Below, piece by piece: positions 35,424 to 42,261 of a DNA stretch of 42,261 bases. The notes under the pieces were generated by a model that had not been told where the DNA came from, searched no databases, and was given only the letters and a program-made list of their open reading frames with translations. Location: positions 1 to 42,261 of the forward strand of contig LNEJ01000007.1 of assembly GCA_001464965.1 (NCBI GenBank), written 5' to 3'. The stretch comes from Gammaproteobacteria bacterium Ga0074134. Lineage in GTDB: Bacteria > Pseudomonadota > Gammaproteobacteria > Ga0077554 > Ga007554. Position numbers and translations under genes: made by a program. The stretch's first letter is position 1. Each line of letters starts with the position of its first letter.

Positions 35424-35948
35424 TTATGACTTGCCGATCACAATCTTGTCGGCGGTAGCGAAGGTATAGGGAGGGATGTCAAGATTGCGTGGCGCTGGGC
35501 CACTGAGAATGCGTCCGCTATTGTCATAGACACTGCCATGGCAGGGACAGAGCCACCCTTCGGAATTTTTGTTGGGGATGCAACCCATGTGTGTACACAG
35601 CGCTATCACGACCAACCATTGCGGATTTTTAACGCGCTGCCCATCAGGTTGCGGATCCTTGCCGCCATTCGATGCGGCCATCGCGGTGATTTCATCGGGT
35701 GTGCGATGCAGGATGAAAATGGGCTTTCCCTGCCAGGCGACGGTTTGCATCTGGCCGGCAGCAATACCGCTGAGATCGACTTCGGTGTTTGCCTCCGCCA
35801 GCACGTCTGTGCTCGGGTTCATACTGCTGATGAAGGGCCAGCAAGCCGCCACGGCACCGGCAGTGGCTACCGCTGCCGTCACTGTGCCCAGAAAGTCCCG
35901 CCGTGCGGGATCCTGGGGAGCATTGCCATCGTCGCTGCTTGCTGTCAC
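35424..35948 (-). CDS. petA: Rieske iron-sulfur subunit of the bc1 complex
   Basis: A 174-residue protein with a Tat-type N-terminus (RRDFLGTVTAAVATAGAVAA) that stays as a membrane anchor. The 2Fe-2S motifs are CTHMGC and CPCHGS in the C-terminal half (CTHMGCIPNK and WLCPCHGSVYDNSGR). It accepts the first electron from ubiquinol. The start is a GTG with GGAG upstream. It is the first gene of petABC; the sspA/sspB genes that often follow this operon in gammaproteobacteria are not present here. Confidence 0.95.
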   Translation of the reverse strand: MTASSDDGNAPQDPARRDFLGTVTAAVATAGAVAACWPFISSMNPSTDVLAEANTEVDLSGIAAGQMQTVAWQGKPIFILHRTPDEITAMAASNGGKDPQPDGQRVKNPQWLVVIALCTHMGCIPNKNSEGWLCPCHGSVYDNSGRILSGPAPRNLDIPPYTFATADKIVIGKS

Positions 35949-36124
35949 ACCTTGGTCTCCACAGTTGTTCGCAACACACCTGCATACGCTACTTTGGTTT
36001 TCATTTTAACACACTCCAGCGCCCAGCCAGACAGACGCGTTTGTGCGACAATCCGTGGCATCAGTAAAGTTCATCTGGCTTCGTAAAATCAACAGAGCCT
36101 AAAGTGTTCATTCACGAAAATCCA

Positions 36125-37300
36125 TCAGGCCCTTAATTTCAACGTACACGTATTCGCAATTATCTTGCGCGGTGGTAAAGCAGGTGCGATCCGCTGCAGG
36201 ACCCGTTCAGCGGTGATGCGATAGGCGGTGAGTTTACCGCCATAAACTGTCAAAAGCCGGGGACTGCCGGGCAGACCAGTATGCAGCGTGGTGTCGCGGG
36301 GCCGCCCAAACGCCGTTCCCGTGCCGGAGGGCAGGACGCGCAAGCCGGCAAAGGCGGACAGGATATCGCCCTGCCGTAGTGAGCGATAGAACGGAAAATA
36401 ATGCGTCAACGTTTCCAGAAGATAATTTTTTTCTCCCGGCAGCGGTTGTACGGCAGCAGGGTCGCCGTGATATGTGGTTTCGGTTGTGCCCACCATTATC
36501 TTCCCCTGCCAGGGCATGACAAATACCGCACGCTGGTCGCGCGGGGCCTCCACATAGTAGATGCCTTGGGTGATTTCACCACCCACGATAATGTGCGTGC
36601 CTTGTACCAGTTCAACGTTCAGTTGTGCCGGAGGCGGGGTGATCTTGTCGAGGACGTGGTTGACCCAAGGCCCTGCGGCATTGACCAGAACTGACGCTTC
36701 GCAGGTCTGCGTTTGGCCGTTGTGCGTATAATGGACGGTACAGCCTTGTGCGCCAATTTCCGCGCCAGCGAAGGTTGATGGCATGCTCAACTGGGCTCCC
36801 AATTCCTGGGCCGAGTGCATCACAGCGCGGGTGAGTGCGGCGTCATCGGTCTGGCCGTCCCAGTATTGAAATACGCCCTGGAGCTGGGTGGTGTCCAGCC
36901 CGTCGAGATTGGTCCAGGCTTGGCGGGGCAGGGCATGAAAGCGTGTTGCCTTGTCCATCCCGCCCAGCATGGCATACAGGCTCAGGCCCGCGCGTAATTG
37001 CCAGGGGCGGCGCGTGGTATTGCGGTAGACGGGGATATAAAACGGTTGCAGCCGAACCAGATCCGGTGCCAGCTTGAGTAGCAAGGCGCGCTCCTGCAAA
37101 CATTCGCGCACCAACCCAAACTGTCCGCTCTCCAGGTAACGCAGGCCGCCATGAATGAGCTTGCTGGAGCGGCTGGAAGTGCCGCTTGCGAGACTATTTT
37201 GCTCCAGCACCAGCACCGAAAAACCCCGCGCGGCGGCGGCCTGGGCGATGCCCGCGCCATGAATGCCGCCGCCTATTACTACCAGATCGTATTTCATCAT
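36125..37300 (-). CDS. Glycerol-3-phosphate dehydrogenase-like FAD oxidoreductase (short form)
   Basis: A 391-residue protein of the DAO/GlpD family. It opens MKYDLVVIGGGIHGAGIAQAAAARG with the Rossmann GxGxxG site, then SRSSKLIHGGLRYLESGQFGLV, NAAGPWVN, and the C-terminal LLTVYGGKLTAYRITAE that closes the FAD domain. It ends where classical GlpD proteins (about 500 residues) continue into a C-terminal helical domain, so it is the short form, not a frameshifted gene. It probably oxidises glycerol-3-phosphate to dihydroxyacetone phosphate. The ATG at 37300 is preferred over the TTG two codons upstream. A glycerophosphodiesterase lies upstream on the same strand. Confidence 0.85.
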   Translation of the reverse strand: MMKYDLVVIGGGIHGAGIAQAAAARGFSVLVLEQNSLASGTSSRSSKLIHGGLRYLESGQFGLVRECLQERALLLKLAPDLVRLQPFYIPVYRNTTRRPWQLRAGLSLYAMLGGMDKATRFHALPRQAWTNLDGLDTTQLQGVFQYWDGQTDDAALTRAVMHSAQELGAQLSMPSTFAGAEIGAQGCTVHYTHNGQTQTCEASVLVNAAGPWVNHVLDKITPPPAQLNVELVQGTHIIVGGEITQGIYYVEAPRDQRAVFVMPWQGKIMVGTTETTYHGDPAAVQPLPGEKNYLLETLTHYFPFYRSLRQGDILSAFAGLRVLPSGTGTAFGRPRDTTLHTGLPGSPRLLTVYGGKLTAYRITAERVLQRIAPALPPRKIIANTCTLKLRA

Positions 37301-37382
37301 GGTCAAAAGGATTTGCAGGGTGCGCCCTACAATGACGCGGGAAGATTACCCTAAAAACGGCAGTAGGTTCCAGCTGCCGTTT

Positions 37383-38159
37383 TCAGGATTCTTTATCCGA
37401 AGCAAAACAGCCTCGTTTACGCAGCGGCGGATATTTCAGCATTTCGCCGATGGCCATGGTTTCGATCAAGTCAGCGCCGCGGTTGCCGAGCACCATGGCT
37501 ATCTCGGGATTGGTAACCTCATAGAGCGCCCACCGCCAGGGACCCGGCCACAGGATATCAGCAGCAGGTATCTTGGTGTGATTGCAGAACAGATAATTCG
37601 GGGCCAGTTCAGTTGCGGTGGCGCGGCTGGCATTATTCCACTCATGCAGCACCCAGCCGATACGGTGCACACCCATGGCCCGTGCACAGCGTATGGCAAG
37701 CTTGTCGTACGAAATCAGCACGCATTGTTTGCGGGCAGGTTCCAGCACCTTCATTACCGCCTTCACTGTGTTCTCAATGCCAAATTCCTGGAGGCTCTCC
37801 TCCTTGACTTCGACAAAAGCCGTGGCATGCGGCCAGCGCTGTATTAAGGCAACTATCTCTGCGAGGGTAGGGATGGCAACGTCTTTAAACGTATCCCCGA
37901 AGCGGGCGCTTTCGTTGACATGAATGCCTTCGAGCTGCGCCAGGCTTAGCGATAACAGGCGTTGTTCAACGCCCGCAGTGCGTGTGAGGGTGTCATCGTG
38001 ACTCAGCACTGGCACACCATCCTTGGTGAGCTGTACGTCAAACTCAATAAAGCAGGCCCCGGCCTGCAATGCGGCTTCGATTCCGGTCAGGGTATTTTCG
38101 GGATAATGTTTGGCGTAGCCGCGGTGGGCGATCAGGCGAGGTATGTTCATGTGTTTCAT
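37383..38159 (-). CDS. ugpQ: Glycerophosphodiester phosphodiesterase
   Basis: The 258-residue TIM-barrel enzyme has the GDPD motifs RLIAHRGYAKHYPENTL (catalytic His and Glu), CFIEFDVQLTKDGVPVLSHDDTLTRT and AFVEVKEE. It releases glycerol-3-phosphate from glycerophosphodiesters, which the adjacent dehydrogenase could oxidise. There is no signal peptide, so it is cytosolic like UgpQ. The start may be the ATG at 38159 or the one three codons later. The gap to the dehydrogenase is about 80 bp, same strand. Confidence 0.9.
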   Translation of the reverse strand: MKHMNIPRLIAHRGYAKHYPENTLTGIEAALQAGACFIEFDVQLTKDGVPVLSHDDTLTRTAGVEQRLLSLSLAQLEGIHVNESARFGDTFKDVAIPTLAEIVALIQRWPHATAFVEVKEESLQEFGIENTVKAVMKVLEPARKQCVLISYDKLAIRCARAMGVHRIGWVLHEWNNASRATATELAPNYLFCNHTKIPAADILWPGPWRWALYEVTNPEIAMVLGNRGADLIETMAIGEMLKYPPLRKRGCFASDKES

Positions 38160-38340
38160 TGTAAAGCAGAGTCAACTGCCAGGGAAGTGTGTCACCCTGT
38201 TATTGCTTTATTCTACGTTTTTAAAGGCGATCCCACATAGCCCTGTCAATGGTTACAGTATAAAAAGGCTTGCTATAGCTCGCTGTCCCGGCTCATGCTA
38301 ATGTTATATTCCATCGATCATTAACAGGGAAGACGCTTTC

Positions 38341-38694
38341 ATGGCCGCTATCGAGTTGACGAAGGAAAACTTTGCGGATGTTGCCGCTGCCAACGACATC
38401 GTGATGGTCGATTTTTGGGCGCCCTGGTGTGGGCCGTGCCGCTCTTTCGCGCCCGTTTATGAGCAGGTCTCCGCCGCATACCCAAACATTGTCTTCAGTA
38501 AAATAAATACCGAGATTGAGCAGGAGTTATCTGAACATTTCGAGATTCGCTCCATACCCACCTTGATGGCAATTCGTGAACAGGTGGTGATTTTTATGCA
38601 GGCGGGCGCCATCCCCGCCGCCGTGCTGCATGACATCATCAGCAAGGTTCAGGCGCTGGATATGGCCGAGGTGCACAAGGAAATCTCCCGGTAG
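38341..38694 (+). CDS. Thioredoxin family protein
   Basis: The 117-residue protein has the WAPWCGPC redox motif (Cys30, Cys33) and the cis-proline loop IRSIPTL, so it is an active-site-complete cytosolic thioredoxin fold. It differs from housekeeping TrxA after the cis-Pro: AIREQVVIFMQAGAIPAAVLHDIISK replaces the usual KNGEVV...GA segment pattern, and a short extra helix follows. AGGGAAG precedes the ATG. It is monocistronic, divergent from the glycerophosphodiesterase. Confidence 0.9.
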   Translation: MAAIELTKENFADVAAANDIVMVDFWAPWCGPCRSFAPVYEQVSAAYPNIVFSKINTEIEQELSEHFEIRSIPTLMAIREQVVIFMQAGAIPAAVLHDIISKVQALDMAEVHKEISR

Positions 38695-38752
38695 AAACTC
38701 GCGTCTATTCTCCGTTACCCTGTTGCAAAAGTATCAGAGCTTCAGGTGCCCT

Positions 38753-40483
38753 TTACACTGAGCCTGTTTTCCGGCGGGCCTTCGCGCCTGCCGGGCCGGG
38801 CGTTTTTCCGCTTGTGCCCGCACGTCCAATCATTTCCCGCGCGTGCGCCCGCGTCTGCTCGGTGATTTCTACGCCGCCCAGCATGCGGGCGATTTCTTCG
38901 TTGCGTGCGCTGTCATCCAGCCGGCGAATACCGGTGGTGGTGCTGTTGTGTTGAGTCTGTTTGCTGACATGGAGGTGATGGTGGCCGAGCGCGGCGACCT
39001 GGGGCAGATGGGTAACGCACAACACTTGATGGGACTCGCCCAGCGCGCGCAGTTGCCGTCCGACGGTCTCTGCTACGCCGCCGCCGATGCCGGTGTCCAC
39101 TTCGTCGAAGATCAGTGACGGAATGTGGCTGCTGTGGGCAGTGATCACCTGGATGGCAAGACTGATGCGCGACAGCTCGCCGCCTGATGCCACCTTGTGC
39201 AGCGGCTTCACGGGCTGACCAGGATTGGTGCTGACCAGAAACTCCACGCGCTCCATGCCTGTGGGAGAAAAGCGCTCGTCATCCAGCGGGTGCAGCGCGA
39301 TTTCAAAGCGCGCATTTGGCAAGCCCAGCGGCTGCATGGCGGTAGTCACCCGCGTGGCCAGATCGCCTGCGGCGCGGCTGCGGCCTTCACCCAGGGCGCG
39401 CGCCTGCTCGCGATAGGCGAGGGCAATCTGGTCAAGTTCATTTTGCAACTGTCCAAGGCGTGCATCGCTGTGTTCTATCGCCGCCAGCTCGTCACTCAAT
39501 CGTGCCAGCAGGGCGGGCAGCTCGCCGGGCGGGATGCGGTGCTTGCGTGCCAGTTGATGTATCGTATCAAGGCGTTGCTCTATCCATTGCAGGCGTTCCG
39601 GGTCGAGCTCCAGGCTTTCACGGTAATGGCGCAGCTCGTTCGCGCATTCGCCGGTCTGGATGAGTGCGTTGTTGAGCAGATCGCAAGCGGCGGCGAGGCG
39701 GTTGTCGATGGCGCGCAGTTGCTCGATTTCACCCAATACCTTGTCAAGGAGGGTGAGCACCGCACCCTCGTCGCTTTCGTAGAGGCTGTGCAGCGCGGAT
39801 TGGCAGGTTTCCAGCAGGCGCCCGGCATTGGCCAGCCGCGCATGTTCTTCCTCAAGTGCGCTGACTTCCTGTTCGCCCAGATCCAGCGCCTCCAGTTCAC
39901 CCGCCTGATAGCGTAGCAGTTCTAGGCGCGATTCGCGGTCGTGGGCGGCGCGGCGCAATGTCTCCAGCTCTGCACCTGACGATTTCCACTGCTTGTAGGT
40001 TTTTTCGAGGGCGGCGAGCAGTGCGGTGTGCCCCGCATAATCATCTAGCAACTGGCGCTGCACATCGCTTTTGAGTAGTGACTGGTGTTCGTTCTGGCCA
40101 TGAATATCCACCAGCTTTTCCCCCAGCTCCTGAAGCATCTGCAGGGGGGCGGCGCGGCCATTGATGTAGCCCTTGGAGCGTCCTTCGACGGTGATGGTGC
40201 GGCGCAGCAGGCATTCGCCGTCCGCATCCAGCTCGTGTTCCGCAAGCCATGCCTGGGCCGCAGCCATGCCGCTCACATCAAACGCCGCATTGATCTCGGC
40301 GCGCTCGCAGCCATGACGGACTACGCCGCTGTCGGCACGGTCGCCCAGCACCAGTCCGAGGGCATCCACTAGGATGGATTTGCCTGCTCCGGTCTCTCCG
40401 GTGAGCACCGTCATGCCGTGGTTTAACTCCAGGTCAAGGTGGTCGATGATAGTGAAGTCGCGAATCTCGATGTGTGTCAGCAT
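38753..40483 (-). CDS. recN: DNA repair protein RecN
   Basis: The 576-residue SMC-like ATPase begins MLTHIEIRDFTIIDHLDLELN with Walker A LTGETGAGKSILVDALGL. It has ILVDIHGQNEHQSLL after the first lobe, two coiled-coil arms around about 160-360, the signature KVASGGELSRISLAI, and the Walker B SLIFDEVDTGIGG. RecN acts in double-strand break repair under SOS control. The tail is Gly-, Pro- and Lys-rich. No unambiguous LexA box was confirmed upstream. Confidence 0.95.
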   Translation of the reverse strand: MLTHIEIRDFTIIDHLDLELNHGMTVLTGETGAGKSILVDALGLVLGDRADSGVVRHGCERAEINAAFDVSGMAAAQAWLAEHELDADGECLLRRTITVEGRSKGYINGRAAPLQMLQELGEKLVDIHGQNEHQSLLKSDVQRQLLDDYAGHTALLAALEKTYKQWKSSGAELETLRRAAHDRESRLELLRYQAGELEALDLGEQEVSALEEEHARLANAGRLLETCQSALHSLYESDEGAVLTLLDKVLGEIEQLRAIDNRLAAACDLLNNALIQTGECANELRHYRESLELDPERLQWIEQRLDTIHQLARKHRIPPGELPALLARLSDELAAIEHSDARLGQLQNELDQIALAYREQARALGEGRSRAAGDLATRVTTAMQPLGLPNARFEIALHPLDDERFSPTGMERVEFLVSTNPGQPVKPLHKVASGGELSRISLAIQVITAHSSHIPSLIFDEVDTGIGGGVAETVGRQLRALGESHQVLCVTHLPQVAALGHHHLHVSKQTQHNSTTTGIRRLDDSARNEEIARMLGGVEITEQTRAHAREMIGRAGTSGKTPGPAGAKARRKTGSV

Positions 40484-40666
40484 GGTTGCGAGTAGAGTTG
40501 CTTATGGTCTGGTGGTGAGTAGTTTATTCAAACCCGCGCCGCGCCGCTATCTTTCAGTGCGGGGATTACGCCAAATAGTCCGAACCTGCCGGACATGGAG
40601 CCGGTAACCCGATAGAATAACGGTACACTCCGAAAGGCTGAATATGATCCAAATGGAAGGCGGAAT

Positions 40667-41503
40667 ATGAATGAATTCGTCATGAGCCATGAGGCGGCCA
40701 TACGACTAGGGGTTTTCCTGGGGGTTTTCATCCTGGTGGCGGCGGGGGAGATGGTGGCGCCACGCCGCACCCTTGGCACCTCCAAGGCTGTGCGCTGGTT
40801 TAGCAATCTGGGTATTGTCTTTCTCAATACGCTGACGGTGCGTGCGCTATTCCCTGTGGCGGCAGTGGGCATGGCATTGCTGGCCGAAGAACGCGGCTGG
40901 GGGTTGCTGAATAATATTGAGATGCCTTACTGGCTGGCTGTGATAGTGGCCGTGGTGGTACTGGATTTCGTTATTTATATCCAGCATGTGATGTTTCATG
41001 CCGTGCCACTGCTGTGGCGTTTGCACATGATGCACCACGCCGACCTGGATTACGATGTGACCACCGGCGCGCGTTTTCACCCCATCGAGATCATTCTGTC
41101 GATGCTGATCAAGCTGGCTGCGGTGAGTATTCTCGGGCCTTCCGCACTGGCCGTGCTGATTTTCGAGGTGCTGCTGAATGCCACGGCAATGTTTAATCAT
41201 GGCAACCTGCGTATCCCTGTGTCCATGGACCGTGTGCTGCGGTTTTTCGTGGTGACGCCGGACATGCACCGCGTGCATCATTCAGTGATAGCGCGCGAGA
41301 CCAACAGCAACTTCGGCTTCAATCTGCCATGGTGGGACAGGCTGTGTGGTACTTATCGCGCCCAGCCGGAGCAAGGGCATGAGGGTATGGCCATTGGGCT
41401 CAAGCAGTTCCGCGATCCGAAACGGCTTACCTTGCCGTGGATGTTGGCTCTGCCGTTCATCGGCAAGACGGGTGACTACCCCATTAACCGGCGCGGTTCT
41501 TGA
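40667..41503 (+). CDS. Sterol desaturase / fatty acid hydroxylase family protein
   Basis: A 278-residue integral membrane di-iron enzyme. The histidine clusters are HVMFH, HMMHH (in LWRLHMMHHADLDYDVTTG) and HRVHHS, with FNHGNLRIP between them, all expected metal ligands. Four or so transmembrane helices surround them. The family introduces hydroxyls or double bonds in lipids; the substrate here is unknown. The ATG at 40667 has GGAAGGCGGAAT upstream; a second ATG (MSHEAAIRL) is five codons in. It is monocistronic and divergent from recN. Confidence 0.9.
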   Translation: MNEFVMSHEAAIRLGVFLGVFILVAAGEMVAPRRTLGTSKAVRWFSNLGIVFLNTLTVRALFPVAAVGMALLAEERGWGLLNNIEMPYWLAVIVAVVVLDFVIYIQHVMFHAVPLLWRLHMMHHADLDYDVTTGARFHPIEIILSMLIKLAAVSILGPSALAVLIFEVLLNATAMFNHGNLRIPVSMDRVLRFFVVTPDMHRVHHSVIARETNSNFGFNLPWWDRLCGTYRAQPEQGHEGMAIGLKQFRDPKRLTLPWMLALPFIGKTGDYPINRRGS

Positions 41504-41582
41504 CCATCCGCCATTCCTGCCGGCTGGATTGATTTGATGGTGGCTTGGAGTCTACTGCGAATGCCTAATGCACCGAATCTGC

Positions 41583-41727
41583 GCGAGAAAATCGTGAAAT
41601 CTGCCCTCACCGTTTTGCCGGGAGTAAAACGGGATAGCCACAGGCTACCCGAAGGGCGTGCGCCAGGGATGGCGCATGTCACCGTAGCGGTTGGCTACGG
41701 CTGCGGAATATTTCACGATTTTCTCGC
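41583..41727. repeat. 145-bp MITE-like element with perfect 18-bp inverted ends
   Basis: GCGAGAAAATCGTGAAAT (41583-41600) is repeated in exact inverse at 41710-41727, with imperfect pairing continuing outward for about ten bases. The interior has further small palindromes, such as CCGTAGC...GCTACGG and TGCGCCA...TGGCGCA. No coding frame is credible. It sits between the desaturase stop and the attC-like hairpin. Confidence 0.6.
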
Positions 41728-41762
41728 CCCATCTTCAGCACCTTAGTCATTCTCGCTACGAC

Positions 41763-41842
41763 TCCAACGCCACCCATAACCGGCTCGCATAGGCGTAGCG
41801 CAGCGAAGCTTATGCGAGTCCGTGTTGATGGGAATGTTAGGC
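41763..41842 (-). other. attC-like recombination site (tentative)
   Basis: On the minus strand the stop codon of the downstream truncated gene lies inside GCCTAAC (41836-41842), which fits the integron R'' box RYYYAAC. Next comes an imperfect hairpin with perfect inner arms CTCGCATA (41785-41792) and TATGCGAG (41812-41819), and single unpaired bases on one strand as in attC L boxes. The other end has GTTGGAG (41763-41769), one base off GTTRRRY. Total length is 80 bp, in the usual range. No integrase is in the window. Confidence 0.35.
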
Positions 41843-42166
41843 GTCGGTGTCATCAACGTGTGCCGCAACTAGTAGGTTGTATTTGTGATGTGTGTCAAGC
41901 CTTAAAGGCTCTGGTACCTCGCATCCCTTGTAGCCGTAGAGACCCTCACTCAGCCTTTGAATAAAGCGCCCGATTCCCACCACGAAAAGCTCTGCGTACG
42001 TCGAACCTGTCGGCGTTCTTTGATACATCTGCTTCAACTCCGCTGACGAGGTTGCGTCGACGTGCGCGCCGCCCCCTTTGTCAGCAACGGTTCGAATCAC
42101 CGCCCTTACTGATAGGCGTACCGGGTCAAAACTAAGGAGCTGTTGTGCCCATGCCTCTGTAGTGGC
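41837..42166 (-). CDS. Unknown protein, 5'-truncated by the right-hand IS
   Basis: An open frame runs from the IS boundary (42166) to the TAA at 41837: 109 residues with no start codon better than the internal GTG at 42100. The residues before that GTG (EAWAQQLLSFDPVRLSVRA) look like genuine protein, so the gene has lost its beginning. The visible part includes VIRTVADKGGGAHVDATS, ELFVVGIGRFIQRLSEGLYG and the tail AAHVDDTDA. No family is recognised. Its stop is embedded in an attC-like site, as in integron cassettes. Confidence 0.5.
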   Translation of the reverse strand, partial: ATTEAWAQQLLSFDPVRLSVRAVIRTVADKGGGAHVDATSSAELKQMYQRTPTGSTYAELFVVGIGRFIQRLSEGLYGYKGCEVPEPLRLDTHHKYNLLVAAHVDDTDA

Positions 42167-42261
42167 TGTAGTGGCATAGTTAATTTGGCCACCTGATTAT
42201 GGGTGATAACATCACCCTCAATATAAAACAGGTGACGAAATGGCAAAAAGCAGACGGACAT
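42167..42261 (+). mobile_element. Terminal fragment of the same insertion sequence, right copy
   Basis: Exact inverse of 3-97. The element starts TGTAGTGGCATAG and is cut by the window end. Just outside it the nine bases TGTAGTGGC (42158-42166) are repeated directly, which the left copy does not show. With the left copy it bounds the window by inverted elements pointing outward, as expected where an assembly breaks at a multi-copy IS. Confidence 0.7.
42240..42261 (+). CDS. Transposase N-terminus, partial (IS3 OrfA-like)
   Basis: ATG at 42240 with AGGTGACGAA before it, reading MAKSRRT until the window ends. It is identical to the start at bases 1-24. IS3-type OrfA is the likely family by terminal sequence and N-terminus, but too little is present to be sure. 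Confidence 0.45.

Noticed and set aside
39197-39916. 239-codon open frame antisense to recN
   Set aside because: Shadow of the recN coding bias; no ribosome-binding site or conserved motif.

Overview
The window looks like a chromosomal segment of a gammaproteobacterium, or a close relative, with moderately high GC. The evidence is gene content: a YbiT-type ABC-F protein, a DUF2058 protein, a divergent tesA / ybbA-ybbP pair, a Rieske / cytochrome b / cytochrome c1 (bc1) operon, recN and a RhlE-type helicase. No genus can be fixed from what is visible. The two ends are inverted copies of the same roughly 95-bp sequence. It starts with TGTAGTGG and contains the first codons of an IS3-family-like transposase reading outward on each side. 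The window is therefore bounded by two copies of one insertion sequence, and each copy cuts the 5' part off a neighbouring gene: an HhH-GPD (endonuclease III-like) protein on the left and an unknown protein on the right.

Left block (about 0.1-4.6 kb): the truncated HhH-GPD gene, a VirK/YbjX (DUF535) gene, and a complete phosphoketolase gene (xfp). A 155-bp MITE-like hairpin starts exactly at the xfp stop codon, and a 36-bp perfect palindrome follows. Half of that palindrome recurs upstream of xfp.

CRISPR block (4.66-14.8 kb, all minus strand): a complete type I-C locus in the order WYL regulator, cas3, cas5c, cas8c (with an internal cas11c start), cas7, [52-codon ORF, hicB, hicA], cas4, cas1, cas2, leader, and a short array of three repeats and two spacers. 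The unusual part is the roughly 640-bp insert between the interference genes (cas7) and the adaptation genes (cas4-cas1-cas2). It holds a HicB/HicA toxin-antitoxin pair whose stop and start codons overlap each other and cas4, plus an unrecognised small ORF in frame behind the cas7 stop.

Housekeeping block (14.9-22.4 kb): MFS transporter, small 4-TM membrane protein, HDOD protein with a small partner, tRNA-Asn with a clear promoter, a LEA-type lipoprotein, DUF2058, ybiT and a RhlE-type RNA helicase with a long structured leader.

Island (22.6-26.8 kb): a tightly coupled three-gene operon of a winged-helix-like protein with a basic tail, a 73-residue protein, and a Rad50/SMC-like ATPase with a CPVC zinc hook and a C-terminal zinc ribbon. 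It is flanked by about 0.9 kb of gene-free DNA rich in REP-like hairpins. This is the best candidate for an undescribed (possibly defence) system.

Right block (26.9-42.2 kb): a GAF/HD-GYP protein, a histidine-kinase remnant next to a decayed IS5-family transposase, ybbP-ybbA divergent from tesA with overlapping start codons, a DMT transporter, petABC, a short GlpD-like dehydrogenase with a glycerophosphodiesterase, a thioredoxin, recN and a sterol-desaturase-family protein. The block ends with a second MITE-like element, an attC-like hairpin and the IS-truncated gene.
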